DNA of 38,724 nucleotides from Leptolyngbyaceae cyanobacterium MO_188.B28 (GTDB taxonomy: Bacteria; Cyanobacteriota; Cyanobacteriia; Phormidesmidales; Phormidesmidaceae), in assembly GCA_030065175.1 (NCBI GenBank), contig JASJDH010000016.1:1-38724 (forward strand), written 5' to 3'. The translations under genes were made by a program, and so were the position numbers. The notes beneath the pieces were generated by a model. The model ran no database searches, was not told the origin of the DNA, and worked only from the letters and a program-made list of their open reading frames with translations. Positions 1 to 11,200 of the stretch are shown here, in pieces. Position 1 is the stretch's first letter. The number at the start of each line of letters is the position of its first letter.

Positions 1-1
1 G

Positions 2-1621
2 GCTTTGCCTGCCCTCAATCGGTTGAGGGAAGCCGCTAATCGCCCTCAGGGTCCAACCGCCCTGGCAGATAAACTCGCATCGGGTCTAACAGGCCCCGCT
101 GTTTCACCAATTGATCGAAATGGCTCCCCCATCGCCCTCTCCTTCGCACAGCAACGACTGTGGTTTCTGAACCAACTGCAGGAGGGAAATAGTCCTTACA
201 ACGTGACGTTACCCGTTCGTCTGACGGGGAATCTTGACGTGGATCGACTAGAAAGGGCGGTGCGAGAAATTGTGCAACGTCATGAAATTCTTCGCACTCG
301 CTTCCCTATGATAGACGGTGCGCCTTGCCAGGTAATTGACTCCGCCTTACCGGCGACGCTACCTGTAACAGATTTACAAGAACTCCCAGAAGAGGAGAAG
401 GTTGCTCAGCTGCAGCAATTAACCCTCAGGGAAATCCAATGTTCCTTCGACCTGGCCAATGGCCCCTTGCTGCGCTTCACCTTACTAAGGTTGGAGGAAC
501 AGTCCCATGTACTGATATTCAACTACCACCATATTATTTTTGATGGCTGGTCGATCGGGATCTTTCTGCAGGAGATCGCCACTCTGTATGCAGCCTCCTC
601 AAACAGTGAAGCTTCTCCTTTGCCCAAGTTGCCCATCCAATATGCTGATTTTGCTCATTGGCAGCGCCAGTGGCTGCAGGGTGAGGTGCTAGAGACTCAC
701 CTCAACTACTGGCGACAACAATTAGCGGGCGCGCCCTCTGTCTTAGAACTTCCGACTGATCGACCCCGTCCGGCGGTTCAGACGTTTAGGGGAGGCATGG
801 AAACGATCGCCGTTGATGCTGCGCTCACTCAGAGCCTGAAGGCGCTTAGTCAACAAGCGGGGACAACCCTATTTATGACGCTATTAGCCGCCTTTGCCAC
901 ATTGCTTGCTCGCTATAGCGGTCAGGATGATATCTTAGTAGGCTCTCCCATCGCCAACCGCACCCGACCTGAAATTAAGCCGCTCATTGGTTTTTTTGCC
1001 AATACTCTGGTGCTACGCATCCAGATGCAAGGCAATCCCACCTTTGAGGAACTACTTAATCAGGTGCGTCAGGTTGCGCTGGATTCCTATGTTCACCAGG
1101 ATCTGCCCTTTGAGAAGTTGGTTGAAGAACTGCAGCCGCAGCGTTCACTCACTCTTAGCCCGCTGTTTCAGGTGATGTTTGTTTTTCAAAATGCGCCTAT
1201 CAAACCATTGGAACTGCCGGAACTCACCATCACTCCCATTAACAACCAGGAGAGTTCCGCCAAGTTTGACATCACCCTTTCCTTAAATGAAAAACCTGAG
1301 GGGCTCAGCGGTTTTGTGAACTATAACGCCGATCTATTTGAAGCGCCCACGATAGCACTGATGGTGAAGCGTTTTCAAACGTTACTCAACGCAATCGTGT
1401 CTGCCCCGCAACAGCCTCTTTCCCAACTGTCGCTGTTGAGTGAAGCTGAACAATCACAGCTCCTACAGGGGGTTAAGGGGTTTGCGACGGCGACTGCAGC
1501 CTCTTTGTCGTCACAGGAGACGGGGTCGGATGAGGGGGGAATTGATCACCTATTGGCCGAATTGGAGGGGCTATCAGAAGAAGATGCTCAAAGGCTCCTG
1601 AGCAATGAAATTTTGACTTAG
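2..1621 (+). CDS. NRPS, C-terminal fragment ending in a condensation domain (5' truncated)
   Basis: The reading frame is open at the left edge, so this is the 3' end of a larger NRPS gene. After a linker of about 40 residues it holds one LCL-type condensation domain: SFAQQRLWFLNQL core near residue 49, HHIIFDG active site at about residues 176-182, and the downstream HQDLPFEKLVEEL and SPLFQVMFVFQN motifs. No adenylation domain follows. The protein ends in an acidic helical tail (LLAELEGLSEEDAQRLL) of the kind used as an inter-protein docking peptide. The next gene begins directly with an adenylation domain, so one C-A-PCP module is split over two proteins. The domain should join the upstream chain to the residue loaded by the next protein. 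Whether a PCP or another domain precedes it cannot be seen. Confidence 0.93.
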   Translation, partial: ALPALNRLREAANRPQGPTALADKLASGLTGPAVSPIDRNGSPIALSFAQQRLWFLNQLQEGNSPYNVTLPVRLTGNLDVDRLERAVREIVQRHEILRTRFPMIDGAPCQVIDSALPATLPVTDLQELPEEEKVAQLQQLTLREIQCSFDLANGPLLRFTLLRLEEQSHVLIFNYHHIIFDGWSIGIFLQEIATLYAASSNSEASPLPKLPIQYADFAHWQRQWLQGEVLETHLNYWRQQLAGAPSVLELPTDRPRPAVQTFRGGMETIAVDAALTQSLKALSQQAGTTLFMTLLAAFATLLARYSGQDDILVGSPIANRTRPEIKPLIGFFANTLVLRIQMQGNPTFEELLNQVRQVALDSYVHQDLPFEKLVEELQPQRSLTLSPLFQVMFVFQNAPIKPLELPELTITPINNQESSAKFDITLSLNEKPEGLSGFVNYNADLFEAPTIALMVKRFQTLLNAIVSAPQQPLSQLSLLSEAEQSQLLQGVKGFATATAASLSSQETGSDEGGIDHLLAELEGLSEEDAQRLLSNEILT

Positions 1622-1690
1622 GCGACATTTCTTTTTCCACCCGCCGAGGCGTCAATTCTCTAAGCAAACTTACTCATCCAACCTTATGTC

Positions 1691-4600
1691 ATGACTGATT
1701 TAGCTAACCGACTTGCAAATCTTTCCCCGGCTAAGCGAGCCTTACTAGAAAAACGACTTAAGCAAAAGCAGGCTGTGGTTGAGACCGCTGCAATCCCCGC
1801 AGCTTTTGTACATCACCAATTTGAAGCGCAGGTCGCCCTCACCCCGGACGCTATTGCGGTGGAGCATGACGGACAATCGCTCTCGTATCAGCAACTCAAT
1901 CGCCGGGCTAACCAATTAGCTCGATATTTACAAATCCTTGGGGCAGGGCCAGAGACCTTGGTCGGTCTTCACGTTGAACGCTCTTTAGAAATGGTGGTGG
2001 GACTATTCGGCATTCTCAAAGCAGGCGCCGCTTATGTCCCTCTGGATCCCAAGTATCCGTCCGAGCGACTGATCTATATGGCGACGGACGCGCAACTCTC
2101 CATTTTGGTGACTCAACAGCGCCTGGCGGTCAACCTTCCGACACAGGCAACCAAGATGGTTCGCCTGGATGCTGACTGGGAAAAGATTGATCAAATGCGG
2201 ATCGATAACCTTGACAGTGGGGTCAAGCCTGAGAATCTAGCCTATGTCATTTATACGTCTGGCTCCACGGGCAAGCCCAAAGGGGTGATGATCGAACACC
2301 AATCTCTAACAAGCTTTACCACCGCCGCCATCACAGGGTATGAGATTACCCAGCGCGATCGCGTTTTGCAATTTGCCTCCATCAGTTTTGACGCCGCCGT
2401 CGAGGAAATCTATCCCTGCCTGACTTCTGGTGGAACTTTAGTGCTCTTTCCGACTGAGACGTTAGGCAGTGTGTCGAGGTTCTTGAAGCAGTGCTGGGAG
2501 TGGCGTCTGACGGTGCTCGATCTACCCACCGCCTACTGGCGCCAACTAACGACCGAATTCGCCACAGCCAATTTGGGGTTTCCCGACTCATTGCGCCTGG
2601 TGATTATTGGGGGAGAACAAGCGCCGCCTGAACAGGCGAGCCTATGGCAAAAAAACGTGGGGAATTATCCTCGGCTTATCAATACCTACGGCCCTACTGA
2701 GGCCACAGTAGTGGCGACCCTATACAAACTACCAGAGAACTCATCGCCTGAAACTGGCTTGAAAAAAGTGCCCATTGGAAAGGGGTTTCCCCATGTCCAA
2801 ACCTGCATCCTGGATCAACACCAACAGCTAGTTCCGGTAGGCGTTCCCGGCGAGTTGCATATTGGCGGAGTCAGCTTGGCCCGAGGTTATCTGAATCGCC
2901 CTGAGTTAACTGGGCAAAAATTCATTCCCAACCCCTTTAGTTCTGAACCTGGAGCCCGTCTCTATAAAACAGGAGATTTAGTCCGGTATTTACCTGATGG
3001 CGACATCGAGTTTTTGGGGCGAATTGATCATCAAGTCAAGATTCGCGGCTTTCGTGTCGAACTGGGGGAAATCGAAGCAGTCCTGGCGCGACATCCAAAC
3101 GTGCAAGAGACTGTGGTCATCGCCCGCGAGGATTCCTCAGGCAATAAGTACTTAGCGGCCTATGTCGTTCTACATCAGACGGTAGACACCGCCGCTAATG
3201 AACTGCGCCGTTTCCTCAAGCAACAATTGCCTGAGTATATGATTCCTCAATACTTTGTCGCCTTGACGGCTATGCCCCTGACGCCCAGCGGCAAGATTGA
3301 CCGCCAGGCTCTGCCTGAACCAGACAAATCTCAGAGAAGTCTAGAAACAAACTTTGTGGAGCCCCGCACCCCGACAGAACAGCAGGTAGCCGCTATCTGG
3401 ACTGAAATTTTGGGGACTAACGTCGGCCTCCATGACAATTTTTTTGAACTGGGGGGACATTCCTTACTTGCGACCCAGCTGATCACTCGAGTACGCGAGG
3501 CTTTCTATGTAGACTTTCCCTTACGCCGACTCTTTGAGTCTCCCACAGTGGCGGGCGTCAGTGAGCTAATTGAAGCGGCTCGCGATGATCAGCAAGGTCA
3601 CATAGCGCCGCCTATACAGGCTATCAATCGAAATGGCCCCCTACCCCTCTCCTTTGCCCAGCAACGACTGTGGTTCCTTAACCAACTGCAGGAGGGAGAT
3701 AGTTCATACAACATGACGGCGGCTGCCCGCCTGACGGGGAATCTGGACGTGGCTACCCTGGAGAAGGCGGTGCAAGAAATTGTGCAACGTCATGAAGTGC
3801 TTCGCACCCGCTTCCCCATAGTAGATGGGATACCTTGTCAGGTGATTGACCCCAACTTAAAGGTGACCCTACCAGTCATCAACTTACAGGACCTGCCAGA
3901 AGCGGAACAGACTGCTCAGTTGCAGCAATCGATAATTAGGGAGGCTCAACACCCGTTTGACTTGGCCAATGCCCCCTTGCTGCGCTTCACCCTGTTTAGA
4001 CTAGGAGATCAATCCCATAGGCTAATAATCAACCTGCTCCATATTATCTCTGATGCCTGGTCCGTAGGTGTCTGCTTCCGGGAGATGGCCACCCTCTACA
4101 CCGCCATCTCACAGGGGGAACTTTCTCCCTTACCCGACCTGAGCATCCAGTATGCAGATTTTGCTCACTGGCAGCGCCAGTGGCTGCAGGGTGAGATTTT
4201 AGAGACTCAACTAAACTACTGGAAGCAACATCTGGCCGACGCTCCTCCACTGTTAGAGCTGCCCACGGATCGGCCCCGACCGGCTGTCCAGTCATACCGA
4301 GGCGCGGTTGAATGCTTTTCACTCGATGCAGACTTGACGGCCCAACTCAAGCAACTTGGCCAACGGACAGGGGCGACCCTGTTTATGACCCTGCTCGCAG
4401 CTTTTGTGGTCTTACTCTATCGCTACAGCGGGCAGGAAGACATCGTGGTGGGCTCCCCCATCGCCAATCGCAATCGACCTGAAATAGAGCCATTGATTGG
4501 GTTCTTTCTCAATACGCTGGCGCTGCGCACCCGGTTGCAAGATAATCCCACCTTTGTAGACCTCCTCAGCCAGGTGCGACAGATTGCGCTGGACGCCTAC

Positions 4601-7600
4601 GCCCACCAGGATCTGCCCTTTGAGAAGCTGGTGGAAGAACTGCAGCCGCAGCGCTCCCTGAGCTATAGCCCCCTCTTCCAGGTGATGTTCGTCTTGCAAA
4701 ATACGCCCAGGGAGACGTTGGAACTACCGGGTCTGAGCTTAACTCGCATCTCAGAAAGAGAAAGCGTCGCCGCCAGGTTTGATTTAACCCTATTTATTTC
4801 AGAGTCAGACTCTGGATTAACGGGGATGTGGCGATACAACACCGACCTGTTTGACGCCGCCACCATTGGCCGGATGTCAGACCATTTCCAGACGTTGCTA
4901 ACAGCAATCCTCGCTAATCCTCAACAACATGTGGGCGAACTGCCCCTACTCCAGTCTGCTGAACACCGTCAGCTACTAAAGGCGTGGAACAACACCCACA
5001 CCGATTTTCCTCCAGTTGCCTGTCTCCAGCAGTTGTTTCAGGCTCAGGTGGAGCAAACCCCAGAGGCGGCGGCAGTGGTGTTTGAAGACCAACACCTGAC
5101 CTATGCGGAATTGAACCATCGGGCCAATCAACTAGCCCACCATCTACAAAGTCTAGGGGTAGGCCCCGAAAGCCGGGTCGGCCTCTATGTGGAACGCTCT
5201 CTGGAGATGCTGGTGGGTCTATGGGGTATCCTCAAAGCAGGCGGGGCTTACGTCCCATTGGACCCGACCCATCCCCGGCAGCGGGTGACAGGCTTGATTG
5301 AAGACGCCCAAGTGTCGGTGCTATTAACTCAACAGCGATTTATGGAGCGCCTGTCTGATTCTAGGGTTCAAGTGGTTTGCCTGGACGCCGACTGGCCGCT
5401 CATAGCTCAACAACGTTGGGATAATCCCCAGAGCGCCCTGCGCCCTGATAATTTAGCCTACGTGATATACACCTCAGGTTCGACCGGTCAACCCAAGGGC
5501 GTGGCCATCGAACACCGCTCGATTGTCAACTATGTCCAGGGGATTTTGCAACGCATCTCCCCGGCAGCCAGTAGGCACTGGGCGCTGGTGTCAACCCTTG
5601 CGGCTGATTTAGGCAATACGGTCCTGTTTCCCGCCCTGTGTACGGGGGGGTGTCTGCATGTGCTCTCCCAGGAGCGGGTGACTGACCCAGATGCATTTGT
5701 CGATTACTGCGAGCAGCGCCCGATTGATATCCTCAAAATCACCCCCTCCCACTTGGCGGCTTTACAAAGCGGTCGTCGGCCCGCCGAGGTGATGCCCCAG
5801 CGACAATTAATTCTTGGGGGGGAAGCTGCGAGTTGTGAGTGGGTTACAGGGCTTCAGGCCCTGGCCCCGGAATGCGAAATTCTCAATCATTATGGTCCAA
5901 CCGAAGCTACAGTTGGCGTGCTGACCTACCCTGTGCAGGGGCAATTGCCTGCTAATGGGGTGACGCCACTGGGTCGGCCCCTGGCTAACACTGAGATCTA
6001 CATTCTGGACCGCTATCTCCAGCCCGTACCCGTAGGCGCCCCAGGAGAACTGCACATTGGCGGTGTGAGCTTAGCCCGCGGGTATCTCAACCAACCAGAG
6101 TTAACCGCAGAGAGGTTCATCCCTAATCCCTTCAGTGATCAGTCAGACGCCCGCTTGTACAAGTCTGGGGATATAGCGCGCTACCGGGCTGACGGTAACA
6201 TTGAGTTTCTGGGCCGCATAGACCATCAGGTGAAAATCCGCGGCTTTCGGATTGAGCTGGGCGAAGTGGAAGCGGTCTTAGGGCAGCATCCTCAGGTCCA
6301 GCAAGGCGTGGTGATTGCGATTGAGGATGGAGCTGGCGATCAGCGTCTGGTTGCCTATGCGGCGACGGCTGACGCCACAGCGACCCCGAGTGAGCTGCGT
6401 CGCTTTCTCAGAGAGCGGTTGCCGGAGTACATGACGCCTTCAACTTTTGTGTTGTTGGATGCGTTGCCCTTGACCTCCAATGGCAAGGTGGACCGGCAGG
6501 CTTTGCCCTCTCCGGATGCGGCTGAACAAGGATCCACTGAAACTTATATCCCTCCTCGCACTGCTACAGAAGAAGCCCTGGCCGAGATCTGGGCCAACTT
6601 GTTGCGGCTCAAGCAGGTAGGCGTTCAAGACAACTTCTTTGAGCTAGGGGGAGATTCCATTCTCGGTATTCAGATTATTGCCCGCGCCCGCCAGGCCGGC
6701 TTAAAGTTAACGCCAAAGCAACTGTTTGAGAACCAGACTATTGCTAAACTTGCAGCGGTGACCTCACCGATCCAAATGATTCAGGCTGAGCAGGGGTTAG
6801 TCACTGGGCCAGTTCCTCTAACACCCATTCAGTATTGGTTTTTCGAGCAAGAGGCTCCTGAACCTCACTATTACAACCAGTCTGTACTGTTGAGCGTGCC
6901 AGCGGATATTGACGCGGAAAAGCTGCGGAAAGTTATGCAACAGTTGCTAGAGCACCATGATGCGCTGAGGTTGCGCTTTAAGGCTGAAGAGCCGGATTGG
7001 CGGCAAGTGAATGAGAATTTAGAAGAAACGGTTGCTTTCAGCGTGGTGGAATTAATGGATATCCCGGCTGGCGAGCAGTCAGCGGTGATTGAGGAGAAAG
7101 CAGCCCAGATGCAGCAACGTTTGGATCTCAGCGAAGGACCACTGCTAAGGGCGGTTTTGTTCCGACTGGGTTCGGACCAGCCGCAGCGTTTACTGATGGT
7201 TATCCATCATTTAGCTGTTGATGGCGTGTCCTGGCGAATTCTGTTGTCAGATTTGGTCACTGCCTATCAGCAGCTGGATCTTGGCCAGACGATTCAACTG
7301 CCCCCTAAATCCACCTCCTTCAAAACCTGGGCTGAACGCCTCAGAGTCCATGCTCAATCATTAGAGGTCACGGCTGAGTTCGATTATTGGTTGCAGCAAA
7401 CCCGAGCTGACGTTACAGGCTTGCCGGTAGATTTCGCTCTAACCCCTCACGCTAATACCAACGCTTCCACTGCGAGGGTCACTCGAATGTTGACTGTTGA
7501 GCAGACTCAAGCTTTGCTCCAGGAGGTCCCTAAAGCTTACAACACTCAAATCAATGATGTTTTATTAACGGCATTGGCGCAGAGCTTTATGCCTTGGACG

Positions 7601-8227
7601 GGGCAGTCTACTTTGCGGTTGGACTTGGAGGGGCATGGACGGGAGGACTTATTTGAGGACATAGACTTATCACGCACAGTTGGATGGTTCACCAATATCT
7701 TCCCAGTGTGCTTGCAATTAGATCAGTCATCTCATCCTGGGGAAGCTTTGAAGGTGATTAAGGAACAACTGCGGAAGATTCCGAATCGTGGTTTTGGCTA
7801 TGGACTGCTACGCTATCTCCACGAGGATGAGTCCTTGCGACGGCAATTGAGTGACCCATCAGGATCTCAAGTGCGATTTAACTATCTAGGACAGTTCCAC
7901 CAGATGACAACAGATGCGAATTGGCTCGAACGTGCACCAGAGTCAACCGGTCCTAACCGAAGTCCTTTACGAGATCGCGGCTATCTACTGGATATCCTCG
8001 CTGCTGTTGGAGAGGAGCAATTACAGATTACCTGGACTTACAGTGAGAAGAGTCATCAACACGCAACTGTAGAGCAACTGGCGCAGCGGTATTTGGATCA
8101 GCTGATTGGATTGATTGACCACTGTTTGTCCCCCGAGGCTGGGGGCTCTACTCCCTCTGATTTTCCCGAAGCGGACTTAAGTCAGCAGGAGCTGGATGAG
8201 CTAATGGTCGAACTCGAAGATATGTGA
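1691..8227 (+). CDS. NRPS, A-PCP-C-A-PCP-E (predicted Lys-like then D-Asp)
   Basis: This is a 2178-aa two-module synthetase. A helical docking segment (residues 1-28) is followed by A1 (about 30-545; YTSGSTGKPKG near 188), PCP1 (GGHS, Ser591), an LCL C domain (about 640-1080), A2 (about 1100-1610; YTSGSTGQPKG near 1260), PCP2 (GGDS, Ser1656) and an epimerization domain (about 1700-2130; HHLAVDG, EGHGRE, VGWFTNIFP, VRFNYLGQF). A short acidic tail follows (LSQQELDELMVELEDM). Aligned by eye to GrsA, the A1 code is D-A-E-D-I-G-T-V-V-K, whose acidic pocket suggests a basic residue such as Lys. The A2 code is D-L-T-K-I-G-H-V-G-K, which matches Asp. The E domain and its GGDS-type carrier imply D-Asp. 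The C domain has L-H-I-I-S-D-A (783-789) instead of HHxxxDG; the catalytic second His is kept. No clear Shine-Dalgarno precedes the start. Confidence 0.96.
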   Translation: MTDLANRLANLSPAKRALLEKRLKQKQAVVETAAIPAAFVHHQFEAQVALTPDAIAVEHDGQSLSYQQLNRRANQLARYLQILGAGPETLVGLHVERSLEMVVGLFGILKAGAAYVPLDPKYPSERLIYMATDAQLSILVTQQRLAVNLPTQATKMVRLDADWEKIDQMRIDNLDSGVKPENLAYVIYTSGSTGKPKGVMIEHQSLTSFTTAAITGYEITQRDRVLQFASISFDAAVEEIYPCLTSGGTLVLFPTETLGSVSRFLKQCWEWRLTVLDLPTAYWRQLTTEFATANLGFPDSLRLVIIGGEQAPPEQASLWQKNVGNYPRLINTYGPTEATVVATLYKLPENSSPETGLKKVPIGKGFPHVQTCILDQHQQLVPVGVPGELHIGGVSLARGYLNRPELTGQKFIPNPFSSEPGARLYKTGDLVRYLPDGDIEFLGRIDHQVKIRGFRVELGEIEAVLARHPNVQETVVIAREDSSGNKYLAAYVVLHQTVDTAANELRRFLKQQLPEYMIPQYFVALTAMPLTPSGKIDRQALPEPDKSQRSLETNFVEPRTPTEQQVAAIWTEILGTNVGLHDNFFELGGHSLLATQLITRVREAFYVDFPLRRLFESPTVAGVSELIEAARDDQQGHIAPPIQAINRNGPLPLSFAQQRLWFLNQLQEGDSSYNMTAAARLTGNLDVATLEKAVQEIVQRHEVLRTRFPIVDGIPCQVIDPNLKVTLPVINLQDLPEAEQTAQLQQSIIREAQHPFDLANAPLLRFTLFRLGDQSHRLIINLLHIISDAWSVGVCFREMATLYTAISQGELSPLPDLSIQYADFAHWQRQWLQGEILETQLNYWKQHLADAPPLLELPTDRPRPAVQSYRGAVECFSLDADLTAQLKQLGQRTGATLFMTLLAAFVVLLYRYSGQEDIVVGSPIANRNRPEIEPLIGFFLNTLALRTRLQDNPTFVDLLSQVRQIALDAYAHQDLPFEKLVEELQPQRSLSYSPLFQVMFVLQNTPRETLELPGLSLTRISERESVAARFDLTLFISESDSGLTGMWRYNTDLFDAATIGRMSDHFQTLLTAILANPQQHVGELPLLQSAEHRQLLKAWNNTHTDFPPVACLQQLFQAQVEQTPEAAAVVFEDQHLTYAELNHRANQLAHHLQSLGVGPESRVGLYVERSLEMLVGLWGILKAGGAYVPLDPTHPRQRVTGLIEDAQVSVLLTQQRFMERLSDSRVQVVCLDADWPLIAQQRWDNPQSALRPDNLAYVIYTSGSTGQPKGVAIEHRSIVNYVQGILQRISPAASRHWALVSTLAADLGNTVLFPALCTGGCLHVLSQERVTDPDAFVDYCEQRPIDILKITPSHLAALQSGRRPAEVMPQRQLILGGEAASCEWVTGLQALAPECEILNHYGPTEATVGVLTYPVQGQLPANGVTPLGRPLANTEIYILDRYLQPVPVGAPGELHIGGVSLARGYLNQPELTAERFIPNPFSDQSDARLYKSGDIARYRADGNIEFLGRIDHQVKIRGFRIELGEVEAVLGQHPQVQQGVVIAIEDGAGDQRLVAYAATADATATPSELRRFLRERLPEYMTPSTFVLLDALPLTSNGKVDRQALPSPDAAEQGSTETYIPPRTATEEALAEIWANLLRLKQVGVQDNFFELGGDSILGIQIIARARQAGLKLTPKQLFENQTIAKLAAVTSPIQMIQAEQGLVTGPVPLTPIQYWFFEQEAPEPHYYNQSVLLSVPADIDAEKLRKVMQQLLEHHDALRLRFKAEEPDWRQVNENLEETVAFSVVELMDIPAGEQSAVIEEKAAQMQQRLDLSEGPLLRAVLFRLGSDQPQRLLMVIHHLAVDGVSWRILLSDLVTAYQQLDLGQTIQLPPKSTSFKTWAERLRVHAQSLEVTAEFDYWLQQTRADVTGLPVDFALTPHANTNASTARVTRMLTVEQTQALLQEVPKAYNTQINDVLLTALAQSFMPWTGQSTLRLDLEGHGREDLFEDIDLSRTVGWFTNIFPVCLQLDQSSHPGEALKVIKEQLRKIPNRGFGYGLLRYLHEDESLRRQLSDPSGSQVRFNYLGQFHQMTTDANWLERAPESTGPNRSPLRDRGYLLDILAAVGEEQLQITWTYSEKSHQHATVEQLAQRYLDQLIGLIDHCLSPEAGGSTPSDFPEADLSQQELDELMVELEDM
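4330..6500 (+). repeat. intragenomic duplication, copy A (C-A of the D-Asp module)
   Basis: This stretch inside the 2178-aa synthetase matches 12168-14338 in the next gene at a constant offset of 7838 bp, checked at 4547/12385, 5463/13301 and 6421/14259, with no length change and long near-identical runs. It covers the second half of the C domain and the whole Asp-activating A domain. The similarity drops at the PCP boundary. Confidence 0.85.
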
Positions 8228-8250
8228 TTTTCAGGAGAAAGGGAAGCGAT

Positions 8251-11200
8251 ATGAACAAGCAAGTCCATAAGAACGTTGAGTCCATCTATCCACTTTCTCC
8301 CATGCAGCAGGGCATGCTGTTTCATACCCTGTATGCTCCAGAGTCGGGGAACTATTTTCAGCAGATTAGCTGCACGTTGAGCGGCGATTTTAATCCGGAT
8401 ATTTTTCAACAAGCTTGGCAGCGAGTTGTTGACCGTCATTCCATACTCAGAACTTTATTTCTTTGGGAGGGGCGCAAACAGCCATTGCAGGTTGTTCGCA
8501 AATCTATCTCTCTACCGTGGATTATCCAAGATTGGCGATCGCAATCACCCGGTGAGCAACAAACTCAACTGGAACAGTTCTTGCAAACCGACCGGAAGCA
8601 GGGATTTCAGCTTAACCGGGCGCCGCTAGTGCGCTTTGCATTGATTCAGATTGCCGAAACGGCATACTACTTTGTTTGGAGTTACCACCATTTGCTCATG
8701 GATGCTTGGTGTAAGCCCTTGATTCTAAACGAAGTGCTGACCTTATATAGAGCCTTCAGTCAGGGTAAAGACCTGAAGCTGCCTCCACCTCTCCCTTACC
8801 GAGATTACATCGCCTGGTTACAGAAGCAGGATTTTGCCCAAGCAGAAGCCTTCTGGCGTCAATCATTGCAAGGATTTACCCAGCCAACCCAATTGCCTAT
8901 TGGGAATACCCTAGACAATTCCCTCACTGATCGAGGTGAACAAGGGGGACAGCAAATCCAATTTTCTGTTCTCTTAAGCGAGGCTCTTAGGACCTTTGCT
9001 CAACAGCATCGGTTAACGCTCAACACCTTAGTACAGGGAGGTTGGGCGTTACTTCTGAGTTGCTACAGCGGAGAGACTGATGTCTTGTTTGGGGCGACCG
9101 TCTCAGGCCGCTCCCCCAACCTGATTGGTTCGGAGTCTATTGTCGGGATGCTAATCAATACACTGCCAGTTCGGGTGCAGGTGAGCGAGGAGGCTGACCT
9201 TTTGCCCTGGCTACAGGAAATACAATCACAGCAGATAGAGCGAGAACAATACGCCTACACACCGTTAGTAGATATTCAGAAGTGGAGTGAAACGCCTCGA
9301 GGACGCCCATTATTTGAAAGTTTTTTGGTCTTTGAAAACAATCCTGTCGATCAATCGTTACAGCAGCGCAATTACAATATCAATATCAGCTACCTATCAG
9401 GGTTTGAGCGCACAAATTATCCGCTTAACGTTGTGGTGGCGCCGGAGCAGCAGCTGAGAGTGCATATTTATTACGATAGTAAACAGTTTAAAGGAGAAAC
9501 GATTGAGCGGATGCTTAGGCATCTGGAGAATTTACTTGCAGCTATCGTAGACAATCCTCAGCAACGATTATCAGAAATTTCCCTTTTGAGTGCGGCCGAG
9601 CGACATCAGTTCATAGTGGAGTGGAACAACACTCAGGCTAAATATCCTAATAGTAAGTGCATTCATCAGTTGTTTGAAGAACAGGTGGAAAGGACTCCCG
9701 ATGCTATTGCAGCGGTCTTTGAGGAGAAGCAGTTGAGTTATCAGGAGTTGAATGCCCAAGCTAATCAAGTGGCCCACTATCTGCAAGGCCTAGGGGTGAG
9801 GCCTGAGGTATTGGTGGGCCTCTGTGTAGAGCGTTCGCTCGAGATGATAGTGGGCCTGTTGGGAATTCTCAAGGTAGGGGGCGCTTATGTCCCCTTAGAC
9901 CCCAGCTATCCCCAAGAGCGGCTACAGTTCATGCTGGCGGATGCGCAGGCGCCGGTGCTCTTGACTCAGGAGCGACTCTTGGAGGCCTTACCAGAGTCTG
10001 AGGTTCAGGTGGTCTGCCTGGATAGGGATTGGCCTGAAATTGCTCAGGCGCCTGCAGAGAATTTCCAGAGCGGGGTGACTGCCGAAAATCTCGCCTATGT
10101 CATCTATACCTCTGGCTCTACGGGCAATCCCAAAGGCGTGATGATTGAGCATCAATCGCTGTCCAACTTTATCACCGGAGCCATTTCAGAGTACGAAATT
10201 ACCCAGCGAGATCGCGTGTTGCAGTTTGCCTCAATTAGTTTCGATGTCGCAGCCGAGGAAATCTATCCCTGTCTAACCTCAGGCGGAACCCTGGTGCTCC
10301 GGACTGATGAGATGCTAAGTAGTGTTTCGAGTTTCTTGAGAGGCTGCTGGGACTGGAATCTGACGGTGCTCGATCTACCGACAGCTTACTGGAGCCAGCT
10401 TATTACCGAATTCGAGACAACCGATTTAGGATTTCCAGACTCATTGCGACTGGTGATTATTGGGGGAGAACAAGCGCCGCCAGAGCAGGTCAGTCTATGG
10501 CAAAAAATGGTGAAGAATTATCCCCGGTTGGTGAACGCCTACGGACCGACTGAGGCGACGGTGGATGCAACTCTGTTCAAATTACCAGAGACATCATCAG
10601 CTGAAACAGGCTCGAAAAAATTACCCATCGGACACGGGTTTCCCCATGTCCAGACCTACATCCTGGATCAACACCAACAGCTGGTTCCTGTGGGCATTCC
10701 CGGCGAGTTGCATATTGGCGGAGCAGGGTTAGCCCGGGGCTATCTCAATCGTCCGGAGTTAACCGCAGAAAAATTCATCGCCAACCCCTTCGGCGAGGGG
10801 CGTCTCTATAAGACTGGCGACCTGGCGCGTTACCTCCCCGATAGCAATATTGAATTCCTGGGCCGCATAGACCATCAGGTGAAAATCCGCGGTTTTCGTA
10901 TCGAACTCGGGGAAATCGAATCGGTGCTCAGTCGCCACGAGCAAGTACAGCAATGCGTGGTCATCGCCCGTGAAGATGCTCCTGGCGACAAGCGCCTGGC
11001 AGCCTATGTCGTCAGCGACAATGGAATGGATGTCAGTGCATTGAAAGGGCATCTCAAACGACATTTGCCCGACTACATGACGCCCGCTGCCTTTGTCCGC
11101 TTAGATCAGTTGCCTCTGACTCCTAATGACAAGGTTGACCGTCGGGCCCTGCCTGCGCCAGATCCATCCCAACAGAGCCTGGAGACTGGCTGTGTGGCTC

